From NCBI GenBank assembly GCA_018662225.1, contig JABJGO010000098.1, forward strand, positions 1 through 32,899: a stretch of DNA of 32,899 nucleotides, in the 5' to 3' direction. Source of the DNA: Rhodospirillales bacterium. Its GTDB lineage: Bacteria > Pseudomonadota > Alphaproteobacteria > Rhodospirillales > Casp-alpha2. Each line of letters opens with the position of its first letter. Position 1 is the stretch's first letter. Made by a program: the position numbers and the translations under genes. This document shows, in pieces, positions 7,343-13,996 of the stretch. The notes beneath the pieces were generated by a model. It worked only from the letters and a program-made list of their open reading frames with translations. It was not told the origin of the DNA and ran no database searches.

Positions 7343-8530
7343 ATGGACAAGTATTTACTTTTCACCCCGGGCCCCGTGAACGTTGCCGAAAATGTGCGGT
7401 CCGCAATCGGCAAAGAAGATATCTGTCATCGGGAAATTGATTTTGAAAAACTGCTGTTGAGCATTGAGGCCAAGTTGCTGAGCTTGTTTGAAATTCGGCA
7501 TAAATCCCAGTACCGAGCCGTTGTTATATCGGGTTCCGGTACGGCAGCCAATGAGGCCATGCTCTCCTCGGTTGTCGGTGACAAGAATATTCTTGTTCTG
7601 TCCAATGGTGAATTTGGCGAACGCTTGCACGCCATATCAACAATGCACAATTCCAATACATTCTTGCTCGAGTTCCCCTGGGGGGAAAGCATGGATATGG
7701 ATGTCATTGATACATTCCTTCAACAACAGTCCATTGACGTCATCGCCATGGTGCATCACGAAACCAGTTCGGGCATGTTGAATTCGTTGGCTGATGTTGG
7801 CGCTTTGTCCAAGGTAAACGATGCTGTTCTTGTGGTTGATGGTGTTAGCAGTGTCGGTGCAGAAACCATCGACATGGAAAAAAACAACGTCGCCTTTTGC
7901 TCCAGTTCAAGCTCAAAGGCGATCGGTTCGTATGCGGGTCTATCCTTTGTCGTTGGTAAGAGAATGGAGTTCGAAGAATTAAAGAGCAAGCCTGCCAAAT
8001 CTACCTATCTGAACCTTCACAAATTTTACGATTCCATACACAAGCACTCACAGACACCAAACACACCAGCCGTACCCTTGTTCTATGCGCTTGAGCAGGC
8101 GCTTGAGAATATTCTGGATGAAGGTGTCGCTTATCGTCATGCAAAAATTCGCCGCAAGGCCGAAGTACTTCGACAAGGCATGTCGAAATTAGGTCTGAGG
8201 TTCTTACTGGAATCACAGGATATGTGCTCAATGCTGACAGCCGTTTTTGTTCCGTCTCACATCACCGTGGCGAGCTTGCGTCAGCAATTACGGGAACACG
8301 GTATCATCATTTATGAGGGCAAAGGGTGTTTCAGCGGCAAAGCTTTTCAGGTCGGCAACATCGGTGAATTATCCGATATCGACATCCAGTTTTTCTTGAC
8401 CATTCTGCAGGGCATCCTGTCACAAAAAACGAGCAGTGTGCCATCAAATGTAACGCCGATTTTCGGGCATACCCAGTTTCCGATCATACATAATGACAAT
8501 GAGGTTCTGGTGACGGAGGACGGTCGATGA
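7343..8530 (+). CDS. Class V aminotransferase, 2-aminoethylphosphonate aminotransferase-like (PhnW/AEPT family)
   Basis: A 395-residue PLP enzyme. The opening LLFTPGPVNVAENVRSA and DICHRE (27-31) are typical of AEP/alanine-glyoxylate type aminotransferases of fold type I. VISGSGTAANEAML (61-74) forms the PLP phosphate pocket, Asp166 in VVDGVSS contacts the ring, and Lys192 in SSSSSKAIGS is the likely Schiff-base lysine. PhnW-type enzymes interconvert AEP plus pyruvate and phosphonoacetaldehyde plus alanine. The stop overlaps the next gene's start (ATGA), so coupling to the CDP-alcohol phosphotransferase is direct. That context fits biosynthesis, supplying the AEP head group, better than phosphonate breakdown. 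A C-terminal tail of about 40 residues beyond the fold looks linker-like. Other amino-group chemistry remains possible. Confidence 0.75.
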   Translation: MDKYLLFTPGPVNVAENVRSAIGKEDICHREIDFEKLLLSIEAKLLSLFEIRHKSQYRAVVISGSGTAANEAMLSSVVGDKNILVLSNGEFGERLHAISTMHNSNTFLLEFPWGESMDMDVIDTFLQQQSIDVIAMVHHETSSGMLNSLADVGALSKVNDAVLVVDGVSSVGAETIDMEKNNVAFCSSSSSKAIGSYAGLSFVVGKRMEFEELKSKPAKSTYLNLHKFYDSIHKHSQTPNTPAVPLFYALEQALENILDEGVAYRHAKIRRKAEVLRQGMSKLGLRFLLESQDMCSMLTAVFVPSHITVASLRQQLREHGIIIYEGKGCFSGKAFQVGNIGELSDIDIQFFLTILQGILSQKTSSVPSNVTPIFGHTQFPIIHNDNEVLVTEDGR

Positions 8531-9303
8531 ACGAAAAACTCCTTCGCCTGTGGGACACGAAAACCAAAGATGATGAGTGGTGGTCGTCGTTCGTCACCGC
8601 CCCTCTCGCTATCGCAACCAACTATGTCGTCATCGATATCAAGTGGTTTACGCCCAACCGGGTCACATTAATTTCCTTTGTAACAGCCATTATCTCAACA
8701 CTGTTTATCATCGCCGGGGGGACGGTGAACTTTGTCATTGCAGCGATCTTGATTCATGCGAGTCACGTGTTTGACTGCATGGATGGGCAGATGGCCCGTT
8801 ACCGTCAAACCACGTCGTCGTCAGGTAGCTACTATGATCGGGTAACGGATCAGATTCAGGTTACCATCTGGTTCGGTGCTGTTGCTTATGCGGCTTTTAT
8901 TCAATCTCACGACCCAATGCCCATTTTCCTCGCCTTTATCGGCGTTAGCTTTTATTCGCTACGTGGGTACGCAAAGTACGTCGCCATTCATGTTGAGGTT
9001 TCGCGGGACCGCGACTACCTGGAGAAGAAGGCGCAACAAGATCTCAGAGATAAAAAGACGGACAGTGCAGGTCCGCAATTTGGGCTCAAGTCCAACCTCC
9101 GGTGGTTTCTGGGCGAGCAGAAAAAGATATTCCAGTTTGACGAGGGAGTGTTCGTTTTCATGCTGTCTCTCGCCCTGCTGCTTAATCAACTAACGCCCAT
9201 GCTTTGGATCTTTGCAGCGAGCCAGTTGTTCTACGGCCTGTATCGAAGTTGGCAGAACGGCCATCAGATTAATCTGAATCAGCAACCCGTCATTGACAAA
9301 TAA
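8527..9303 (+). CDS. CDP-alcohol phosphatidyltransferase family membrane enzyme
   Basis: A 258-residue integral membrane protein carrying the complete family signature D-x2-D-G-x2-A-R-x8-G-x3-D-x3-D: Asp83, Asp86, Gly87, Ala90, Arg91, Gly100, Asp104 and Asp108. Hydrophobic segments lie around residues 46-80, 112-128, 131-147 and near 210-245. Enzymes of this family transfer a phospho- or phosphono-alcohol from a CDP/CMP donor onto a hydroxyl such as that of diacylglycerol. Between an AEP-aminotransferase-like gene and a LicC/PntC-like cytidylyltransferase, the natural reading is transfer of CMP-activated 2-aminoethylphosphonate to a lipid. Head group and acceptor are inferred. The start overlaps the previous stop by 4 bases. 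Confidence 0.85.
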   Translation: MNEKLLRLWDTKTKDDEWWSSFVTAPLAIATNYVVIDIKWFTPNRVTLISFVTAIISTLFIIAGGTVNFVIAAILIHASHVFDCMDGQMARYRQTTSSSGSYYDRVTDQIQVTIWFGAVAYAAFIQSHDPMPIFLAFIGVSFYSLRGYAKYVAIHVEVSRDRDYLEKKAQQDLRDKKTDSAGPQFGLKSNLRWFLGEQKKIFQFDEGVFVFMLSLALLLNQLTPMLWIFAASQLFYGLYRSWQNGHQINLNQQPVIDK

Positions 9304-9341
9304 ACCCGTCATCAACGACATAGAAGGAGCAGAGATTTAAA

Positions 9342-10130
9342 ATGAAGGCAATCATTCTCGCAGCCGGTATGGGATCACGAATCAAGCCCCTGACCGATAA
9401 CTGTCCCAAGACCCTGTTGGAAATTGGCGGCATATCAATCCTTGAGCGGATGCTGTCAAACATTCAGGTATGTGGTATCAGCGAGGTCATCATCGTGCTT
9501 GGGTACTTGCAAGAACAGATCGAAGATTTTGTAGGAAACACGTTTCCCGATCTCGATGTTCACTTCATCATCAATACCCGGTACACAGAAACAAACACCG
9601 GATATTCACTGATGTTGACCGAAGATTTAGTTAAGGGGGCACCGTTCGTTAAGTTTGATGCCGATGTTGTTTTTGACAGGGAAATTCTGGAAAAGCTGCT
9701 GGCCTCAAATGATAAAAATTGTTTGTGCATCGATAAAAATATCCAGCTCGACGCAGAAGAAATCAAGGTTGTGGTGAGAGACGGCAACCGGATCGTCAGT
9801 GCTAGCAAAACGGTATTGCCCTGCAACGCGATCGGTGAATCAATTGGTATCGAAAAGATATGTGTTGAAACAGCTGACATGTTATTTGCGGAGCTCAAAG
9901 CCATGATGGTGCACGAGCACAATCTCCAAGAATACTACGAAGGGGCTTATGAGCGGCTCATCGGTAAGGATGTTGCTTTCCATGCCTTGGATATCACAGA
10001 TCTTAAGTGGACAGAAGTCGATACCCGGCAAGATTTCGACACCGCAGAAAGAATATTTTCAGTGATAGAGCCTGAGCATCCTCCCGTTGAATCACTATTG
10101 TTCACCAATCGAGAAAACGTTGGATTGTAG
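9342..10130 (+). CDS. LicC/PntC-like sugar-nucleotidyltransferase-fold cytidylyltransferase
   Basis: A 262-residue NTP-transferase. The nucleotide-binding loop is ILAAGMGSRIKPLTDNCPKT (5-24), with the conserved lysine at Lys23. NTRYTETNTGYSL (78-90) matches the substrate loop of phosphocholine cytidylyltransferase LicC and 2-aminoethylphosphonate cytidylyltransferase PntC. Metal-binding aspartates are Asp106 and Asp108 in VKFDADVV, and WTEVDTRQDFDTA near residue 225 closes the fold. It is preceded by a good GGAG ribosome-binding site. Local GC is low: hand counts of two adjacent 60-base stretches gave about 40%, against about 60% in a backbone gene. With its neighbours it would make CMP-AEP; CDP-choline or CDP-ethanolamine type products are the main alternatives. 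Confidence 0.8.
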   Translation: MKAIILAAGMGSRIKPLTDNCPKTLLEIGGISILERMLSNIQVCGISEVIIVLGYLQEQIEDFVGNTFPDLDVHFIINTRYTETNTGYSLMLTEDLVKGAPFVKFDADVVFDREILEKLLASNDKNCLCIDKNIQLDAEEIKVVVRDGNRIVSASKTVLPCNAIGESIGIEKICVETADMLFAELKAMMVHEHNLQEYYEGAYERLIGKDVAFHALDITDLKWTEVDTRQDFDTAERIFSVIEPEHPPVESLLFTNRENVGL

Positions 10131-10480
10131 CAAAAACGTGGACGCGCCTTTGTTTGAAATCATGTCTCAGAATCTCAATGCTCAGGGGTACAGTATTCTT
10201 AAAAATGCTTTGCCTATAGCATTGGGTTTCAGTCTCTGGAAGGAATTTCATAATAATCCATCGCCCAAATTCCAGAGAGCCGGAGTTAGCAGAGACAACG
10301 AGTTCAATCTGAATTCGAGTGTTCGGACTGACGAAACGGTATGGATCGAAAGTAACACCACAGCGGGGCATGTATGGAATGCGTGGATGGCATTACTGCA
10401 GGCGTTTCTTAACGCGCAATTGTTTCTTGGTTATTTTCATTTGAAAGCCATTTTGCGCGCTACCTGCCCGGAGGGTTTTA
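10087..10480 (+). pseudogene. 2OG-Fe(II) oxygenase (PKHD/SM-20-like), frameshifted and truncated
   Basis: The N-terminal part of a 2-oxoglutarate/Fe(II) oxygenase is recognisable, including GYSILKNALP and LLQAFLNAQLFLGYF. At the run TTTT (10434-10437) the frame breaks. In the -1 frame the sequence continues FSFESHFARYLPGGFYRRH, the family's conserved stretch leading to the first iron-binding histidine; restoring one T joins the two parts exactly. The homology then stops where the direct repeat copy 2 begins, before the HxD motif is complete, so the catalytic core is missing. The start is uncertain: ATG at 10087 overlaps the cytidylyltransferase, and ATG at 10162 is the alternative. It was probably the fourth gene of the cassette. 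Confidence 0.7.
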
Positions 10481-10551
10481 TAGGCGACACCACAAGTTGT
10501 TAGTAAATGTACGCGACAAAATCCGAAACCGAAAATTGAAACGTGCCAGCT
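10481..10551 (+). repeat. Long direct repeat, copy 2 (right flank of cassette)
   Basis: The first 60 bases match 6507-6566 with three mismatches, in the same orientation. The repeat starts exactly where recognisable oxygenase coding sequence ends. The minus-strand reading QFSVSDFVAYIY-stop seen in copy 1 is preserved here with one synonymous difference. The 208 bases from 10552 to the DoxX gene are AT-rich and hold nothing else I can identify. Confidence 0.85.
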
Positions 10552-10759
10552 TTTGGGGTTCATGCGGACATTTAAGGCAGGTGATATATTCGTTTAGACT
10601 TATGAAGATGACGAAAACGTGATGTAAAAAGTATATTCATCAATTATAGGATTGATGATAATATTTCTCAGCTCAGGGGTGGAATTGATCTCGTTATTAA
10701 TGAGGTTTCGTGTTGTGACCTAGCCCAACTGGTGAAAATTTTATAAATGGAGAACAGTA

Positions 10760-11233
10760 ATGACCAACAATGCTACAGAGCCACGCACTATAATTTCGGC
10801 CTTGGATCCGGTCTATGAAGCGTTGGCACCTGTTTCCATACCGATGATCAGGTTTTTCACGGGGCTGTTTCTCATGCCCCACGGTGCGCAGAAGTTATTC
10901 GGTTGGTTCGGCGGATATGGACTAGAAGGTACTGCGGGTTTCTTTGCTGGCAACCTGGGTCTCGAGCCGGGAATGTTCTTTGCCATATTGGTCGGGGGCA
11001 CGGAGTTTTTTGGGGGCCTTTTTCTTGCCATCGGTTTTCTAACTAGGCCGACTGCAGCAGGCATCGTCATTCTCATGACTGTTGCCGTTTTTGCCGTACA
11101 CATGCCCAACGGGTTTTTCATGACTAATGGCGGTTATGAGTATGCAATGCTGTGGGGCATCATTGCCTTGGCTTTCGTATTCCGAGGTGGCGGAGAAATG
11201 TCTGTTGACAGGAAGCTCGGGCGAGAGTTCTAG
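10760..11233 (+). CDS. DoxX-family membrane protein
   Basis: A 157-residue polytopic inner-membrane protein of the DoxX/SURF4-like family. After a soluble N-terminus of about 20 residues there are about four hydrophobic segments (roughly 26-45, 68-90, 95-115 and 127-143). The family-typical stretches MIRFFTGLFLMPHGAQKLFG and GGTEFFGGLFLAIGFLTRP are present. Members are linked to redox homeostasis or quinone-associated functions, but the biochemical role of most bacterial DoxX proteins is not settled. A GGAG ribosome-binding site precedes the start. It stands alone between the right repeat and the acyl-CoA synthetase remnant, so its neighbours give no functional clue. A lone accessory gene is the simplest reading. 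Confidence 0.85.
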   Translation: MTNNATEPRTIISALDPVYEALAPVSIPMIRFFTGLFLMPHGAQKLFGWFGGYGLEGTAGFFAGNLGLEPGMFFAILVGGTEFFGGLFLAIGFLTRPTAAGIVILMTVAVFAVHMPNGFFMTNGGYEYAMLWGIIALAFVFRGGGEMSVDRKLGREF

Positions 11234-11575
11234 GTGAGCGGCCGGGGTAATTAGATAAACCTTGCGAATTTGGTGGCGTGGAAGGCTTGCACCCGAAAAC
11301 AGGGTAGTGCCCGCCTCTGGCGAGCAGCGCCGTATTCCATCGCGCAACCTGTCTTCCGTTTAACGATTAACGTCACATATGTGGCGTTTCCGGGCTCACG
11401 TATCAAGCGACATAACCCGCAGCAGAACATCGGCCACGGCCACACCATCTTCTTTATTTATTGTTGCAGTGATATCCAGCATCTAATCTTCCTCAGTTGA
11501 CGTTCCCCGGTTGTTTCAACTAAAGCCATAAGAGTGTTATAGTCACCTAAACACAGTGACGGGAGTTTCCAGCCA
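11234..11575. other. Intergenic stretch between DoxX and M24 genes
   Basis: These 342 bases contain no intact gene. The middle holds the decayed 3' end of an acyl-CoA synthetase gene on the minus strand. The last part is the leader of the M24 gene, with a GGGAG ribosome-binding site about 10 bases before its ATG. I see nothing clear in the first 150 bases. Confidence 0.6.
11388..11479 (-). pseudogene. Remnant of the 3' end of an ADP-forming acyl-CoA synthetase gene
   Basis: Read leftwards, this encodes LDI, eight divergent residues, EDGVAVADVLLRVMS, three more residues and TGA. It is colinear without indels with the last 28 codons of the intact synthetase at 13913-13996. Within the conserved 15-residue block all five base differences are synonymous, so this is the tail of a related gene that diverged under protein-level selection, not a fresh copying error. 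Similarity also continues 8 bases past the stop (GCCCGGAA). Upstream of LDI no further homology is evident. The two copies bracket the M24 and MBL genes. Confidence 0.8.
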
Positions 11576-12739
11576 ATGAGATTCATACATTTTGAAGAGA
11601 GCGAGTACGCGGAACGGCGCCAGCGGGCTGTTGCTGCGGCACAGGAAAATGCTCTGGATGCCCTTTTGATTTTTACCCAGGAGAGCATGTATTACCTTAC
11701 CGGGTACGATACCACCGGATACGTGAAATTTCAGGGTATGGTGCTCACGTCAGATGGCGCCCCCCATCTGTTGACCCGGTCGGCTGATCTTCGACAAGCA
11801 GCATTGACCTCAATTATCGACGACGTGCGCATCTGGATTGACCGGGAGGGTGCTGATCCGGGTAAGGACCTCCAGGAGATGTTGGCTGATCTGGGGCTCG
11901 CCAACAAACGTGTTGGCGTAGAAACAGACGCATACGGGTTGACCGGCAAGCGCTGGGACATGGTTCGGCGGCATCTTGACGGCTTTTGCAGCTACGAAGA
12001 CTGTTCCACCATGTTAAGTAACCTCCGGCTGGTGAAAAGCCCCACAGAAATGACCTGTGTTAAACGCGCAGCAGAACTTGCCGACATCGGTCTGGCGGCG
12101 GCGGAAGCCGCGATTGCGCCGGGCGTTCCAGAGAACGAAGTCCTTGCCGCCATGCATGAGGCTCAGTTTCGGGCTGGTGGTGACTATACAGCCAGCCGCT
12201 TCATCATTGGTTCCGGCCCCCGCGCCCTGATGTGTCGTAACTTTGCTGGCTACGATGTGATCGGGAATGATGATCAGGTTCAACTGGAATTTTCCGGGGT
12301 GTCTCACCATTACCACGCTTGCCTCATGCGAACAGTGCTGACCGGCACGCCAAATCCCCGCCATCTGGAAATGCACAAAGTTGGCCTTGAGGCATTACAA
12401 GCCTGTGAGGAAGAAGTGCGTCCGGGTCGTACATTTGGAGACGTGTTTGATGCCCATGCCCGTGTCGTTGACGCGGCGGGCTACAAAAAACATCGTCTGA
12501 ATGCCTGCGGATACACCTTGGGCGCGCAGTACCCGCCCTGTTGGATGGGAACGGACGAGCCCATGATTTACGCGGGAAATCCAATAGAGTTTGAACCCGA
12601 CATGGTGATCTTCCTGCACATGATCCTGATGGACAGTGATACAGGTATTACCATGTGTCCGGGAGAAACGGTTCGCGTTTTACCGGACGGGTGTGAAAGA
12701 CTCTCAAAAGCCTCGCTGGATTTGGTGGTTAAACAATAA
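11576..12739 (+). CDS. M24-fold (creatinase/aminopeptidase-P-like) hydrolase, metal ligands replaced
   Basis: A 387-residue pita-bread-fold protein with an N-terminal creatinase-like domain (about 1-150; ALLIFTQESMYYLTGYDTTG) and a C-terminal M24 domain (about 158-380; VKSPTEMTCVKRAAELADI, GETVRVLPDGCERLS). The five usual metal ligands (D, D, H, E, E) do not appear in place. The first two positions read Glu238 in VQLEFSG and His248 in HHYHACLMRTV, and the GHGIG region reads CGYTLGAQYPP. Such changes are found in creatinase-type M24 members that work without metal, so a C-N bond hydrolase acting on a small amidino or ring compound (creatinase or ectoine-hydrolase style) is more likely than a peptidase. 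A metallohydrolase gene follows on the same strand. Confidence 0.8.
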   Translation: MRFIHFEESEYAERRQRAVAAAQENALDALLIFTQESMYYLTGYDTTGYVKFQGMVLTSDGAPHLLTRSADLRQAALTSIIDDVRIWIDREGADPGKDLQEMLADLGLANKRVGVETDAYGLTGKRWDMVRRHLDGFCSYEDCSTMLSNLRLVKSPTEMTCVKRAAELADIGLAAAEAAIAPGVPENEVLAAMHEAQFRAGGDYTASRFIIGSGPRALMCRNFAGYDVIGNDDQVQLEFSGVSHHYHACLMRTVLTGTPNPRHLEMHKVGLEALQACEEEVRPGRTFGDVFDAHARVVDAAGYKKHRLNACGYTLGAQYPPCWMGTDEPMIYAGNPIEFEPDMVIFLHMILMDSDTGITMCPGETVRVLPDGCERLSKASLDLVVKQ

Positions 12740-12869
12740 CACCTCGTGGTTATCAACGATCCGGCCCGTTCGCACGACTGCATTGCAATCAAAAATTCCT
12801 GACGATACCATCGTGCTTCCATCTGGATTATTTGAGCTAATTCTATGATGGTTATTAGGGGTGGTAGAT

Positions 12870-13892
12870 ATGGTGTTGAGTAACCCGGTGCCTTTCTCAG
12901 CACCGATTGTTGACAGCCTTACGATCCGGGTCGTTGTTGACTCGCGTTATGAGAATTTCCTGCCGAAGGAAACGCACCCACTTTTGTCAATTGACCATAT
13001 TGGTGATATTCCCAAAAACATGATGTCCACGCTCGCTGCCGAGTGGGGTTTATCATTGCATCTAATGTCCGAGACTACAGGGCAGCAATCACATTACCTT
13101 TTGGACTTTGGCTGGACGCCGGAAGTCATCAATCGCAATATTGGATTGTTAGACATCGACCCAGCCAAGATTAATGGCTTGATCCTTAGTCATGGACATT
13201 TAGACCACTATGGCGGTTTTTTAGGGTTTGTGTCACAGCATCGCTCAACAATGCGCGACGACCTGTCTCTTTATGTAGGGGGAGAAAACGCTTTTGCGGC
13301 TCGGTGGGTAGAGGATGAATGGCGGGACCCGGCCGGTGGTCCACCTGAGATCGTCTCGTGGGGGGAACTCAGCCGTGATTCTATTCAGGGCTTTGGAATC
13401 GTGCCGGTTTGTTGCGAAACACCACTGGCATTGGATGGCGCTTTTACCTCAGGTTACATCGAACGGGATTCTTTTGAAAAAACAACGAGCCATACTCTGA
13501 TCGAAAGCGTGGATCACTTCACAGCGGAAGAACGCGAAGGCAAGCTCGTGATAGATGAACATCCCGAAGAACATGCCCTCTGTTACCTTGTAAAGGATCG
13601 TGGGTTGGTCGTCGTTTCCGCCTGTGGCCACATTGGCATCGTCAATACTGTCAAGGCAGCAATGGCGATCGCTGGAACTGACAAACTTCATGCGGTTATT
13701 GGTGGCTTCCACCTGGCAGCCTCAAAACAGGACTATATCGATCACTCGGTTGATGCTCTTATTGAGCTCGACCCGGATGTGGTGTTGCCGATGCATTGTT
13801 CTGGCCAAAGCTTCATTGATGCCATGCGCCGCCGAGCGCCTGAAAAACTTATCGGGGCGAATCTCGGAAGCCGATATACTTTCGGGGTGTGA
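12870..13892 (+). CDS. MBL-fold metallohydrolase (COG1237-like)
   Basis: A 340-residue metallo-beta-lactamase-fold enzyme. The dinuclear metal motif H-x-H-x-D-H is seen in LILSHGHLDHYGGF (about 104-117). Further candidate ligands are in SACGHIGIVNT, GGFHLA and MHCSG, an arrangement like the COG1237 group that includes a methanopterin-precursor synthase. An insertion of about 90 residues between the first and second metal motifs is also typical of that group. I prefer the ATG at 12870 because an AGGGGTGG ribosome-binding site sits just before it; a GTG nine bases earlier is the alternative. It is 130 bases downstream of the M24 gene and may share its pathway. The substrate is unknown. Confidence 0.8.
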   Translation: MVLSNPVPFSAPIVDSLTIRVVVDSRYENFLPKETHPLLSIDHIGDIPKNMMSTLAAEWGLSLHLMSETTGQQSHYLLDFGWTPEVINRNIGLLDIDPAKINGLILSHGHLDHYGGFLGFVSQHRSTMRDDLSLYVGGENAFAARWVEDEWRDPAGGPPEIVSWGELSRDSIQGFGIVPVCCETPLALDGAFTSGYIERDSFEKTTSHTLIESVDHFTAEEREGKLVIDEHPEEHALCYLVKDRGLVVVSACGHIGIVNTVKAAMAIAGTDKLHAVIGGFHLAASKQDYIDHSVDALIELDPDVVLPMHCSGQSFIDAMRRRAPEKLIGANLGSRYTFGV

Positions 13893-13904
13893 AGTATTGG
13901 ATAG

Positions 13905-13996
13905 TTCCGGGCTCACCTATTAGGCGACATAACCCGCAGCAAAACGTCAGCCACGGCCACGCCGTCTTCCAGTGCCATCAGCGGATTGATATCCAG
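13905..13996 (-). repeat. Intact partner of the duplicated synthetase 3' end
   Basis: This is the end of the functional synthetase gene plus 8 bases beyond its stop. It pairs with the remnant about 2.5 kb to the left: over the first 58 bases (13905-13962 against 11388-11445) there are 8 mismatches and no gaps. The direct repeat encloses only the M24 and MBL genes. Confidence 0.8.

Noticed and set aside
7343-10130. Cassette as part of an integron
   Set aside because: No integrase and no attC-like hairpins follow the genes, and the genes overlap or share an operon instead of being separate cassettes.
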